Below, in pieces: positions 6,355 to 14,045 of a stretch of DNA of 41,243 bases; position 1 is the first letter of the stretch; every line of letters starts with the position of its first letter. The position numbers and the translations under genes are program-made. The DNA comes from Thermoleophilia bacterium (lineage in GTDB: Bacteria; Actinomycetota; Thermoleophilia; Gaiellales; Gaiellaceae), in NCBI GenBank assembly GCA_020845695.1, contig JADLFG010000061.1:1-41243 (forward strand), given 5' to 3'. Under the pieces are notes generated by a model that did no database searches, was not told where the DNA came from, and saw only the letters and a program-made list of their open reading frames with translations.

Positions 6355-6657
6355 ATGCCCACCCGCGACGAGGTGTTCGAAGCGCTGCGCGTCGTCGAGG
6401 ATCCCGAGCTCGGCATGGACATCGTCGAGCTCGGCCTCCTCTACGACGCCGAGGTGATCGGCTCCAAGGTCTTCGTCACGTACAGCCTGACCTCGATCGG
6501 TTGCCCGGTCGGGCCGTTGATCGAGCAGCAGATCCGTGACACCGTCGCCGCGATGGAGGGCGTCGATGATGTCGAGGCGGAGCTGACCTGGGATCCGCCC
6601 TGGACGCCCGACCGCATGTCGGACGACGCCAAGTTCATCCTCGGCTTCGGCTACTGA
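6355..6657 (+). CDS. MIP18/SufT-like (DUF59) iron-sulfur assembly protein
   Basis: This 100-residue single-domain protein of the DUF59/MIP18 family matches from end to end: VFEALRVVEDPELGMDIVELGLLYD at the start, then VFVTYSLTSIGCPVGP with the conserved Cys50, and ELTWDPPWTPDRMS. Members help mature Fe-S proteins (SufT, eukaryotic MIP18) or act in phenylacetate oxidation (PaaD). The short form without extra domains and the GCP motif suggest the Fe-S role. The gene stands alone rather than in a suf operon. It is read from its own leaderless promoter and faces the monooxygenase-like gene tail to tail. Confidence 0.85.
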   Translation: MPTRDEVFEALRVVEDPELGMDIVELGLLYDAEVIGSKVFVTYSLTSIGCPVGPLIEQQIRDTVAAMEGVDDVEAELTWDPPWTPDRMSDDAKFILGFGY

Positions 6658-6670
6658 GAAGCGGGGAGGA

Positions 6671-6697
6671 GGCCCGGTGGCGGCGCGCGGCCGGGCC
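6671..6697. terminator. Bidirectional terminator hairpin between convergent genes
   Basis: GGCCCGG (6671-6677) pairs perfectly with CCGGGCC (6691-6697) around a 13-nt loop, in the 54-bp gap between two converging genes. No T-run follows on either side. Confidence 0.5.
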
Positions 6698-6711
6698 GCC
6701 CCCGCGTGGGC

Positions 6712-7011
6712 CTACGCCCCGGCGCCGAACTCCTCGACCACCTCGAAGATCCCGTCGGCGCCCGTCGACGCGACGTGGCGGGCCATCCGCTCCTTCCTGG
6801 CCCGTTGCTGCGCCTGCAGGGCGGGATCCTCCCGCAGGGCCAGGGCGCCGTTCGGGAACATGCCGAACGCGATCACCTCGTCCGGGTCGTCGACATTGCG
6901 CAGGATGTACCCGCGCTGCAGCTCGGCCGGCAGCTCGTCGGGCTGCCAGGCGGCGCGCCACGCTTCGTAGCTCCCCGGCGCCAGCTTGCGGACGGTCAGG
7001 ACAACGTGCAT
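6712..7011 (-). CDS. ABM-like dimeric alpha-beta barrel protein
   Basis: This 99-residue protein has the size and outline of an antibiotic biosynthesis monooxygenase-type dimeric alpha/beta barrel: an opening strand MHVVLTVRKLAPG, a helix SYEAWRAAWQ, a strand GYILRNVDDPDEVIAFGMF and a closing helix-strand pair ending FEVVEEFG. Such proteins range from heme-degrading enzymes to small oxygenases and stress proteins; the substrate is unknown. The start has a strong GGAGG site 6-7 nt upstream which overlaps the MFS stop. So it is the last gene of an oxidoreductase-MFS-monooxygenase unit. Confidence 0.6.
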   Translation of the reverse strand: MHVVLTVRKLAPGSYEAWRAAWQPDELPAELQRGYILRNVDDPDEVIAFGMFPNGALALREDPALQAQQRARKERMARHVASTGADGIFEVVEEFGAGA

Positions 7012-7021
7012 GTCTCCCTCC

Positions 7022-8275
7022 TCAGGTCGACTCCTCGACCATTGTGGCCGCCGGCGGGCGCCAGCGCCACTCGCCCGGGGAGGGCTCGCGCAGCGGCAGA
7101 ACGAGGAGGACGACCGGAACCATCAGGGCGGCCATCACGACGCCGACGACGCCGAGCCCTGCTGACTCGAGCATGAAGCCGCCGCCGAGCGCGCCGATCG
7201 CCGCGAACACCGACGTGAGCAGGTCGGTCGCGCCGAGCGCTCCGCCTCGCTCCTCCACGGTCGTGAGGTCGGAGATCACCGCCGTGGCGCCCAGGAAGCA
7301 GGCCGACCAGCCGATTCCGACCAGCGTCATCCCGACCGCGACGAGGGCGATCTGGTGCGCGAACGAGCCGAGCACCGCACCGGTGGCGGAGAGCACCGCC
7401 CCGGCGAGCAGCCCGGGTCGGCGCCCGAGCCGGTCGAGCCCGACCCCGAGCGCCGGGCCGAGCGCGTACATACCAGCGATGTGCACCCCGATCACGACCG
7501 CGATCGCGAGCGAGCCGCCGCCGTGGTCTTGGATCGCGATCGGGGCCACCCCCATCACGGCCACCATCGCCGTCTGCGCGACCGCGATCGCGGCCACGGC
7601 GGCCCGGATCGGCGGCAGGCGCAGGAGCTGTCCGAGCCGGCGCCCGGCCCCGCTCGTCCCGGCCGCGGGAGACGCCTCCACCGCGAGCGCCATCGGGTCG
7701 GGCCGCAGCGCGAGCACGGCGGCGACGCCGAGCACCTCGATTGCGGGGATCATCAGGTACGGGAGCAGCTCGGACCCGCTCAGGCGCTCGGTCAGAGCCA
7801 CCAGCGGCGCGCCCCCGACCGCGCCGAGCGTTCCCGCAGACACGACCACGCCGACCACGCGCCCGCGCCGCTCGCTCGGGTACATGTCAGCCACCGCCAC
7901 CCGCCCGAGCAGGGCTCCGCCCTGCCCGGCGGCGAAGATCGCGGTGGCGCCGAGCAGGCCCGGCAGCGAGCCGGCCCAGACGGCCAGCGCGCCCGCGGCA
8001 CCTCCGATGCCGAGCAGGACGTGGCTCGCGACCAGGCTCGGGCGGCGCCCCGACCGGTCCATCAGCCGCCCGAGGGTGAGCGCGGCGGCGGCCGCGGAGG
8101 CGTTGAAGAGGGCAAGCAGGACGCCGGCCCAGCGCTCGCGCCCGGTGAGGTCGACGATCTCGACCACGGCGAGCGTGAACCAGACGGCCCCCGAGGCCAG
8201 CAGTGCCGCCTGAGCGGCCATCAGGAGCAGCGTGTTGCGGAGGACGAGCCCGTCTCGCTCGCCCGCCGTCAGCAC
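7022..8275 (-). CDS. Major facilitator superfamily transporter
   Basis: This 417-residue membrane protein has about 12 hydrophobic helices. The loop after helix 2 carries the MFS motif-A signature GRLMDRSGRRPSL (about residues 68-80), repeated in the second half as GLDRLGRRPGLLAG. The layout matches drug/proton antiporters and other exporters. It starts at GTG 8275, only 1 nt beyond the stop of the upstream oxidoreductase, and is followed by a monooxygenase-like gene. Efflux of a small molecule modified by the neighbouring enzymes is a reasonable guess, but the substrate cannot be read from sequence. Confidence 0.85.
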   Translation of the reverse strand: MLTAGERDGLVLRNTLLLMAAQAALLASGAVWFTLAVVEIVDLTGRERWAGVLLALFNASAAAAALTLGRLMDRSGRRPSLVASHVLLGIGGAAGALAVWAGSLPGLLGATAIFAAGQGGALLGRVAVADMYPSERRGRVVGVVVSAGTLGAVGGAPLVALTERLSGSELLPYLMIPAIEVLGVAAVLALRPDPMALAVEASPAAGTSGAGRRLGQLLRLPPIRAAVAAIAVAQTAMVAVMGVAPIAIQDHGGGSLAIAVVIGVHIAGMYALGPALGVGLDRLGRRPGLLAGAVLSATGAVLGSFAHQIALVAVGMTLVGIGWSACFLGATAVISDLTTVEERGGALGATDLLTSVFAAIGALGGGFMLESAGLGVVGVVMAALMVPVVLLVLPLREPSPGEWRWRPPAATMVEEST

Positions 8276-8276
8276 C

Positions 8277-9260
8277 CTAGCCCCCGATCTCGAGCACGAT
8301 CTTGCCGAGCTGCTCGCCCCGCTCGAGCCGGCGGTGCGCGTCGGCGGCGGCCGCGAGCGGGTAGACGCGGTCGACGAGCGGGTGCAGCTCCCGCTCCGAG
8401 ACGAGTCGCAGCAGCGCCCGGAAGTCCTCCCGCGTCGCCATCGTCGAGCCGAGGATCGTGAGCTGCTTCCACCAGATGCGCGCGAGCCCCGCCGGCGGGT
8501 TCGCGCCGCTCGTCGCGCCGGTCACGACGATTCGCCCGCCGAAGCACGCCGCCTCGAGCGACGCCTTCCAGGTGGCCTCGCCGACGTGCTCGACGACGAT
8601 GTCCGCACCGCGCCCGCCCGTCGCCTCCCTGACGGCAGCGGGAACGTCGGCGGTGGCGTGGTTCAGCGCCACGTCGGCGCCGAGCTCCAGCGCCCGCTCG
8701 AGCTTCCCCTCGCTCGACGAGGTGACCGCGACCCGCGCGCCGAGCGCCCGCGCGAGCTGGAACGCGGCCGAGCCGACGCCGCTACCGATGCCCCAGCACA
8801 GCACCCACTCGCCCGCCCGCAGCCCCGCGCGCGTGACCAGCATCCGGTAGGCGGTCTCCCAGACGAGCGGGAATGCCGCCGCCTCGACAAATGAGAGGTG
8901 CGCGGGCTTCGGCTCGACATACTCCTCCGAGACCGCGATCAGCTCTGCGTGGGTGCCGTCGCAGTGCTCGCCCACGATCTGCCGCCCATCCTCGAGGCCG
9001 GGGTTGAGTACGACCTCGTCACCGGGAGCGAACCGCCTCGCGCCGGGCCCGAGCGCCTCGACCACGCCCGCCCCGTCCGCGCCGAGGATGCGCGGCTTCG
9101 GAACCGCCGGGCGTCCGCTGCGGGTCCAGAGATCGAGACGGTTGAGCGACGCGGCCCGCAGCCGCACGAGCACCTCGGCCGGCCCGGGAACCGGATCCGG
9201 AGCGTCCTCGTAGCGCAGCACCTCCGGCCCGCCGTCCTCGTGGATCCGGACCGCCTTCAT
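8277..9260 (-). CDS. Zinc-independent MDR alcohol dehydrogenase / quinone oxidoreductase-like enzyme
   Basis: This 327-residue NAD(P)H oxidoreductase belongs to the medium-chain dehydrogenase superfamily. The GroES-like N-terminal half has PEVLRYEDAPDPVPGPAEVLVRL and ILGADGAGVVEALGPG. The Rossmann half has WGIGSGVGSAAFQLARALGARV (nucleotide-binding glycines near residue 155) and GRIVVTGATSG. The catalytic zinc ligands are not complete: the usual early Cys is absent (AASLNRLDLW), so this is closer to quinone reductases and enoyl reductases. It leads the operon with the MFS gene, from a leaderless promoter back to back with the queG promoter. Confidence 0.85.
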   Translation of the reverse strand: MKAVRIHEDGGPEVLRYEDAPDPVPGPAEVLVRLRAASLNRLDLWTRSGRPAVPKPRILGADGAGVVEALGPGARRFAPGDEVVLNPGLEDGRQIVGEHCDGTHAELIAVSEEYVEPKPAHLSFVEAAAFPLVWETAYRMLVTRAGLRAGEWVLCWGIGSGVGSAAFQLARALGARVAVTSSSEGKLERALELGADVALNHATADVPAAVREATGGRGADIVVEHVGEATWKASLEAACFGGRIVVTGATSGANPPAGLARIWWKQLTILGSTMATREDFRALLRLVSERELHPLVDRVYPLAAAADAHRRLERGEQLGKIVLEIGG

Positions 9261-9266
9261 GCGGCG

Positions 9267-9272
9267 ATCCTA
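9267..9272 (-). promoter_or_regulatory. -10 hexamer TAGGAT
   Basis: TAGGAT (minus strand) ends 6 nt before ATG 9260. It lies 20 bp from the queG -10 on the other strand, so the two promoters overlap in their upstream regions. Confidence 0.6.
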
Positions 9273-9292
9273 GCGGCCTCGCTGGGCGCTGC

Positions 9293-9298
9293 TAGGGT
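9293..9298 (+). promoter_or_regulatory. -10 hexamer TAGGGT for queG
   Basis: TAGGGT ends 6 nt before GTG 9305 with no Shine-Dalgarno. Confidence 0.6.
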
Positions 9299-9304
9299 GG
9301 ACCC

Positions 9305-10348
9305 GTGACCGGCGCGGAGCTCGAGCGACACGCGGCGGAGCTCGGGATCGACATGGCCGGGGCGGCGCCGGCGGCGCCGTACGAGGCGACCGAGCGGGCG
9401 ATCGGGGAGCGTCGCGAGCGCGGCCTCTTCGCCTCCATGCGCTTCACGATGGCGCGCCCGGAGGTCGCCTGCCACCCGGAGCGGCTGCTGGCCGGCGCCC
9501 GCACCGTCGTCTCGGCGGCCCTCTGCCACTACCTGCCCGCTCCGCCACCCGGGCGCGGCGAGGGGCTCCTGCCGCGGTACGCGTGGCGCGACCGCTACCG
9601 GGAGCTGCGAGGGCGGCTCGACGCGCTCGGGCAGCGGCTCGGCGGCGCCTACCGCGTCCTCGTCGACGAGTCCGACCACGTCGACCGCGAGGGCGCCGCG
9701 CGGGCCGGCCTCGGCTTCTACGGGAAGAACACGATGCTGATCACGCGCCTGCACGGCTCCTGGGTCGCGCTCGGGACGCTCGTGACCGAGGCAGCGGTGG
9801 AGCCGGCCGAGCCCGTGCGGCCCGGGTGCGGCTCCTGCACGCTCTGCATCGACGCCTGTCCGACCGGCGCGCTCGTCGAGCCCGGCGTCCTCGACGCGAC
9901 CCGCTGCCTCTCGTACCTGACCCAGGCGCCGGGTGCGCTACCGGTGGAGCACCGCGCGGCGCTCGGGGCCCGCGTCTACGGCTGCGACGTCTGCCAGGAG
10001 GTGTGCCCGTGGAACCGCGGTGTCGAGCGACGCAGAGCCGGCGAGCGCGCCGGGCCCGGCGACGAGCCGGCCGTGCCGCTACGCAAGTGGCTCGAGGCGG
10101 ACCCGTCGCAGCTACGCCGCCGCTACGCCCGCCTCTACGTGCCCCGCAACGACGGCCGCCACCTCCAGCGCAACGCCATCGTCGCCGCCGGAAACGCGGG
10201 CGACCGGTCGCTCGCGCCGCTGCTCGAGCGCCACGCCCGGGGCGGCGACGAGCTGCTCGCCGAGCACGCGCGCTGGGCGCTCGAGCAGCTAGCGACGTCC
10301 GTCGGCGCCACCGCGCCGGCACCGGCGGCCGGGGCCCGGGGCGCCTGA
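9305..10348 (+). CDS. queG: Epoxyqueuosine reductase QueG
   Basis: QueG makes the last step of queuosine synthesis on tRNA, reducing epoxyqueuosine with a cobalamin cofactor and two [4Fe-4S] clusters. The 347-residue protein shows the cobalamin-binding N-terminal domain and RAGLGFYGKN (about residues 137-146). Two ferredoxin-type motifs follow: CGSCTLCIDACP (about 177-188) and CDVCQEVCP (about 230-238). The HEAT-like C-terminal domain has NAIVAAGNAGDRSLAPLL. The alanine/proline tail is not part of the family core. The queA and tgt genes of the same pathway lie 12 kb away, so the pathway is probably complete in function though not clustered. Confidence 0.93.
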   Translation: MTGAELERHAAELGIDMAGAAPAAPYEATERAIGERRERGLFASMRFTMARPEVACHPERLLAGARTVVSAALCHYLPAPPPGRGEGLLPRYAWRDRYRELRGRLDALGQRLGGAYRVLVDESDHVDREGAARAGLGFYGKNTMLITRLHGSWVALGTLVTEAAVEPAEPVRPGCGSCTLCIDACPTGALVEPGVLDATRCLSYLTQAPGALPVEHRAALGARVYGCDVCQEVCPWNRGVERRRAGERAGPGDEPAVPLRKWLEADPSQLRRRYARLYVPRNDGRHLQRNAIVAAGNAGDRSLAPLLERHARGGDELLAEHARWALEQLATSVGATAPAPAAGARGA

Positions 10349-10438
10349 CGTGCCCGCTACGACGCCGAGGGGCTCGGCCTCGACCCCGGCCGGCTCGAGC
10401 TCCCGCGCCGGCCGCGGCCTCCACGTGGGGGTGCGCCC
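10349..10438 (+). other. 90-nt gap between queG and rtcB
   Basis: The rtcB frame is open right back to the queG stop and would read YDAEGLGLDPGRLELP and so on, but no good start codon lies in it. I see no archease gene, promoter hexamer close to GTG 10439, or clear hairpin. It may hold a promoter or a gene remnant. Confidence 0.3.
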
Positions 10439-11803
10439 GTGAGGCGGATCTCTGAGTTCGAGTGGGAGCTGCCGCGGGAGGGCGCGATGCGCGTGCCCGG
10501 GCGCGTGTTCGCGAGCGCCCGCATGGTCGAGGAGGAGGAGCTCGGCAACGCGCTCGAGCAGGTACGCAACGTCGCCTGCCTGCCCGGGATCGTCGGGGCC
10601 TCCTACGCGATGCCTGACATCCACTGGGGCTACGGCTTCCCGATCGGCGGCGTGGCCGCCTTCGACGTCGCCGACGGCATCATTTCCCCCGGCGGCGTCG
10701 GCTACGACATCGCCTGCGGCGTGCGCCTGCTGCGCAGCGACCTCGCTGCCGCCGAGCTGCGCCCGAAGCTGACGGCGCTCCTGCACGAGCTCTCCCGGTC
10801 GATTCCGACGGGCACCGGCCACGGGGGCGGGCTCGAGCCGTCGCGGCAGGAGCTCGACGCGATCCTGCAGCGCGGCGCCGCGTGGGCGGTCGAGCGCGGC
10901 TTCGGTAGCGAGCGCGACCTCGAGCGCACCGAGGACCGGGGCGCGCTCGAGGGGGCCGAGCCCGGCGGCGTCTCCGAGCGCGCCTACCTGCGCGGCAAGG
11001 CGACGCTCGGCTCGCTCGGCGCCGGCAACCACTTCCTCGAGGTGCAGGAGGTCGCCGAGGTGCTCGCGCCCGCCGAGGCCGCCACGCTCGGCCTCGTGCC
11101 CGGCACGGTCTGCGTGATGATCCACTGCGGCAGCCGCGGGCTCGGCCACCAGGTCTGCACGGACCACCTGCGCGAGCTCGAGCGCGCGTCGGCGCGGGCG
11201 CGGATCGCCCTGCCAGACCGCCAGCTCGCCTGCGCGCCCTGGGCCGGCCCGGCCGGCCAGCGCTACTACGGCGCGATGGTCGCCGGGTCGAACTTCGCGC
11301 GCGCGAACCGCCAGGTGCTGACGGAGCTCGTCCGCCGCGCCTTCCGCGCCACGGTCGGGGGCACGCGGCTCGAGCTCGTCTACGATGTCTGCCACAACAT
11401 CGCCAGGGTCGAGCGCCACGGCGGCCGCGACCTCGTCGTGCACCGCAAGGGGGCGACCCGCTCCTTCCCCGGCCAGCCGGTCCTGATCCCTGGCGACATG
11501 CGCCGAGCCTCGTGGGTTCTCGTCGGGCTCGAGACAGCGCTCGAGCGCTCGTTCGGCTCGACCTGTCACGGTGCCGGCCGGGTGCTCGGCCGCAACGAGG
11601 CCAAGCGCCGCATCCGCGTCGAGGATCTGCGCCGGGAGCTTGCCGAGGCGGGGGTGCTCGTCAAGGCGGGCAAGGCCTCGCTGCTCGTCGAGGAGGCCCC
11701 CGCGGCCTACAAGGACGTGTCCGAGGTGGTCGAGGTCTGCGAGGGCGCGGGGCTCTCGAAGCGGGTGGCGCGCCTGCGCCCGCTCGCGGTGCTCAAGGGC
11801 TGA
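10439..11803 (+). CDS. rtcB: RNA-splicing ligase RtcB
   Basis: RtcB joins RNA ends with 2',3'-cyclic phosphate (or 3' phosphate) to 5' hydroxyl using GTP and manganese, in tRNA splicing or RNA repair. The 454-residue protein matches the thermophile/archaeal-type RtcB from the first residues (ISEFEWELP, MRVPGRVFA). Key sites are present: MPDIHWGYGFPIGGVA, the metal Cys in YDIACGVRLL (about residue 98), GAGNHFLEVQ, IHCGSRGLGHQ, and the guanylylated His in STCHGAGR (about 379). The usual activator archease is not next to it. The start GTG 10439 fits family alignments. It converges on the SQR gene with a 10-nt gap. Confidence 0.93.
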   Translation: MRRISEFEWELPREGAMRVPGRVFASARMVEEEELGNALEQVRNVACLPGIVGASYAMPDIHWGYGFPIGGVAAFDVADGIISPGGVGYDIACGVRLLRSDLAAAELRPKLTALLHELSRSIPTGTGHGGGLEPSRQELDAILQRGAAWAVERGFGSERDLERTEDRGALEGAEPGGVSERAYLRGKATLGSLGAGNHFLEVQEVAEVLAPAEAATLGLVPGTVCVMIHCGSRGLGHQVCTDHLRELERASARARIALPDRQLACAPWAGPAGQRYYGAMVAGSNFARANRQVLTELVRRAFRATVGGTRLELVYDVCHNIARVERHGGRDLVVHRKGATRSFPGQPVLIPGDMRRASWVLVGLETALERSFGSTCHGAGRVLGRNEAKRRIRVEDLRRELAEAGVLVKAGKASLLVEEAPAAYKDVSEVVEVCEGAGLSKRVARLRPLAVLKG

Positions 11804-11813
11804 GCAAGCGGCG

Positions 11814-12968
11814 TCAGAACCAGCGCGCCAGCCAGTAGCGCTCGAACAGCACCTTGCCGAGATGCCACCTGCGGCCGGGGCTGCGCAGGCGCACCGCCGG
11901 TGCCGGCTCCGCGTAGAAGTCACCGCTGCCGTAGGCGGCCGCGCCGTCGCCGAGCTCGACGAAGCAGCCGCCGTGCCCGTCGAACGTCGCGGACGGGGCG
12001 CGCCCCGCCAGCTCGGCCGCGATCCGCCGGGCCACCACCTCGGCCTGCGCGTGCGCGAACACGCCCGCCTTGGGCAGGAACTTGCCGCCGCCGACGGGGA
12101 TCGCGGTCACGTCGCCGAGCGCGAAGACACCGTCCGCCCCGGCCGCCAGGGTGCCGCGGTCGACCGGGACGAAGCCGCCGTCGGGTGCCAGGCCGGGCGT
12201 GCGGACGAGCGCGGGCGGTCGGTGCGGCGGCACGCCGAGCAGGAGGTCGTAGCCAACCCGCGTGCCGTCCGCGAACACGAGCTCGCGCGCGGGCGCGTCG
12301 ATCCGCTCGGCCATCAGGCCCGGATGGAAGCCGATCCCGCGCTGCTCGAGCAGCCCCCGCAGCGCCGCCCCGACCTCCGGGCCGGCGGTTGGCAGCGGGA
12401 ACGGCTCGGGCGTGTAGACCTCGACGGAGGAGTCCGCGGCGAGACCGCGGCGGCGCAGCGCCGCCTCGACCAGGAAGGCGGTCTCGTACGGCGCGGCCGG
12501 GCACCTGTAGGGAAGGCTCGGGACGAGCACCGCGACCCGGCCGCCCGGGAAGTCGCGCAGCGCCCCGGCCGCGGCGACGGCGCCATCGAGCGTGTAGACG
12601 GTGTGCGCCGCCCGGGCGAATCCGGGCAGCAGCTCGGGCGCGAGCTCCGCGCCGACCGCCACGACCAGCCGGTCGTAGGCGATCCGTCCCGCGCTCGTCT
12701 CGACCGCACGTCCGGCCGTGTCGAGCGAGAGCGCCTCGGTCTCGAGCACCTCGATCCCGCGCCGGCGCAGGCGGCCGAGGTCTCGGGTCACCTGCTCGGG
12801 CCGCCGCTCCCCGGTCAGCACCCACAGGAACGAGGGCGCGAAGGCGTAGCGCAGGGCACGGTCGACGAGGATGACACGATGCTCGCGGCCGAGCCGGCGG
12901 CGCAGCGCTCGGGCGGCGACGAGGCCTCCGGTGCCGCCCCCGAGCACGACGACGGTGCTGGCGGTCAT
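11814..12968 (-). CDS. Sulfide:quinone oxidoreductase-like flavoprotein
   Basis: SQR-type enzymes oxidise sulfide to polysulfide and pass electrons to quinone at the membrane. This 384-residue protein has an N-terminal FAD-binding motif VLGGGTGGLVAARAL (residues 8-22), a second dinucleotide fold (AVLVPSLPYRCPAAPYE) and the late FAD motif GVFALGDVTAIP (about 280-291). Redox cysteines are Cys156 (YRCPAAP, the place of the SQR active-site Cys) and Cys335. The C-terminal end FERYWLARWF is amphipathic and could bind the membrane. It is the last gene of the ArsR-rhodanese, DsrE, SQR operon, with a GGAGGAG site between the DsrE stop and its ATG. The context supports sulfide or persulfide as substrate. 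Confidence 0.88.
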   Translation of the reverse strand: MTASTVVVLGGGTGGLVAARALRRRLGREHRVILVDRALRYAFAPSFLWVLTGERRPEQVTRDLGRLRRRGIEVLETEALSLDTAGRAVETSAGRIAYDRLVVAVGAELAPELLPGFARAAHTVYTLDGAVAAAGALRDFPGGRVAVLVPSLPYRCPAAPYETAFLVEAALRRRGLAADSSVEVYTPEPFPLPTAGPEVGAALRGLLEQRGIGFHPGLMAERIDAPARELVFADGTRVGYDLLLGVPPHRPPALVRTPGLAPDGGFVPVDRGTLAAGADGVFALGDVTAIPVGGGKFLPKAGVFAHAQAEVVARRIAAELAGRAPSATFDGHGGCFVELGDGAAAYGSGDFYAEPAPAVRLRSPGRRWHLGKVLFERYWLARWF

Positions 12969-12977
12969 GGCTCCTCC

Positions 12978-13331
12978 TCAGAACGTGACGACCCGGTCGG
13001 CCCAGATCGTCCAGTCGGTCAGCTCCTCGAGCGTCGAGCGGCGGGCGCCCTCGACGAGCCCGGCCTCGTTGATCGCGCGGGCCTCGAGACACGTGCCGCA
13101 GCAGCCGACCTCGGCCCCGCTCCTGATCGCGGCCTTCAGCATGCGGTCGAGGTGGTAGAAGCCGTCGGGCAGCACCTGACCGGCGACGGCGCAGCCGACC
13201 GCGTCGCCCAGCAGGAAGATGCGCACCGCGGTGGCGTCGCGCTTGGCGAGCGAGCCGGCGAGGCGCAGGGCGTTGTAGCAGCGCTCCGTGCCGTAGGGCG
13301 GGTCGTTGAGGACGAGCAGGATCTGCTTCAC
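12978..13331 (-). CDS. DsrE-family sulfur relay protein
   Basis: This 117-residue protein has the DsrE/DsrF fold: KQILLVLNDPPYGTERCYNALRLAG, then RIFLLGDAVGCAV, then GAEVGCCGTCLEARAI with the CCGTC cysteine cluster at about residues 79-83, where DsrE-type proteins carry persulfide. It probably moves sulfane sulfur between the rhodanese domain and SQR; that is inferred from context. GTG 13331 is chosen because GGAGGGAG lies 7 nt upstream. The start overlaps the stop of the ArsR-rhodanese gene (GTGA), so translation is coupled. Confidence 0.87.
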   Translation of the reverse strand: MKQILLVLNDPPYGTERCYNALRLAGSLAKRDATAVRIFLLGDAVGCAVAGQVLPDGFYHLDRMLKAAIRSGAEVGCCGTCLEARAINEAGLVEGARRSTLEELTDWTIWADRVVTF

Positions 13332-14005
13332 GGCGCTCCCTCCGTTCCGGTGGCGACGGGCAACCCGGCCAGGCGCCACTCCGGCAGCCCGTCCTCGAGC
13401 CTGCGGGCGCGGAAGCCCCGGGCGCGCAGGAGCTCGACCGCGCGGGGCGCGAGCAGGCAGAGCGGGCCACGGCAGTAGGCGACCACCTCCGTTCGGGGCG
13501 GCAGCTCCCCGAGCCGTGTCTCGAGCTCGGCGAGCGGGATCGAGATCGCGCCGGGGATGTGCCCCGCCTCGTACTCCTCGGCCGGGCGCACGTCGAGCAC
13601 GAGCAGATCGCTGCCGCGGGCGCGCTCGAGCAGCTCGTCCCGCCCGACCGGCTCGAACTCCCCCTCCTCGAGCAGGTAGCCGGCGAGGATCCGCTCGACC
13701 TCGGCGAGCCGGGCGCGGGCGAGGTCGCGCAGGGCCACGAAGAAGCGGCAGACGTCGTCGTCCGCGAGGCGGTAGTGGATGCGGACGCCGTCCCGGCGCG
13801 TCTCGACGAGCCGCGCCTCGCGCAGCGCCTGGAGGTGCTGGGAGGTGTTCGTCACGGACATGCGGGAGGTGCGGGCGAGCGCCTCGACCGAGCGCTCGCC
13901 CTGGCAGAGCAGGTCGAGCAGCTCGATCCGCCGCGGCGAGGCGACCGCCTTGCCGATCCGGGCGAGCTGCTCGAACAGCTCGGCGCCTGCGCCGTCGCGG
14001 GGCAT
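13328..14005 (-). CDS. ArsR-family repressor fused to a rhodanese domain
   Basis: This 225-residue protein joins an ArsR winged helix (about residues 8-98; SPRRIELLDLLCQGERSVEALA, MSVTNTSQHLQALREARLV) to a rhodanese domain (about 120-218; LLVLDVRPAEEYEAGHIPGAISIPLAEL) with an active-site loop YCRGPLC (Cys178, Cys183). In the ArsR part Cys34 (helix 2) and Cys86 (helix 5) fall where the sulfide sensors SqrR and BigR carry their paired cysteines, so it may respond to persulfides. It heads the operon with DsrE and SQR. The start ATG 14005 fits a -10 (AATAAT) that is covered by an inverted repeat, a likely autoregulatory operator. Confidence 0.9.
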   Translation of the reverse strand: MPRDGAGAELFEQLARIGKAVASPRRIELLDLLCQGERSVEALARTSRMSVTNTSQHLQALREARLVETRRDGVRIHYRLADDDVCRFFVALRDLARARLAEVERILAGYLLEEGEFEPVGRDELLERARGSDLLVLDVRPAEEYEAGHIPGAISIPLAELETRLGELPPRTEVVAYCRGPLCLLAPRAVELLRARGFRARRLEDGLPEWRLAGLPVATGTEGAP

Positions 14006-14011
14006 CCCGCC

Positions 14012-14043
14012 ATTATTCCAGAAATCGATGGAATAGTGGAATA
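14012..14043 (-). promoter_or_regulatory. Operator and -10 of the sulfide operon
   Basis: A perfect inverted repeat TATTCCA-N8-TGGAATA spans 14014-14035, and a third half-site TGGAATA follows at 14037-14043. The -10 AATAAT (minus strand, 14012-14017) overlaps the first half-site and ends 6 nt before ATG 14005. This AT-rich palindrome stands out in the GC-rich sequence and is the expected kind of target for the ArsR protein encoded downstream. Confidence 0.7.
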
Positions 14044-14045
14044 TG

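Noticed and set aside
10349..10438. Possible archease remnant before rtcB
   Set aside because: The translated open frame does not resemble any part of archease that I can recall; there is no positive evidence.
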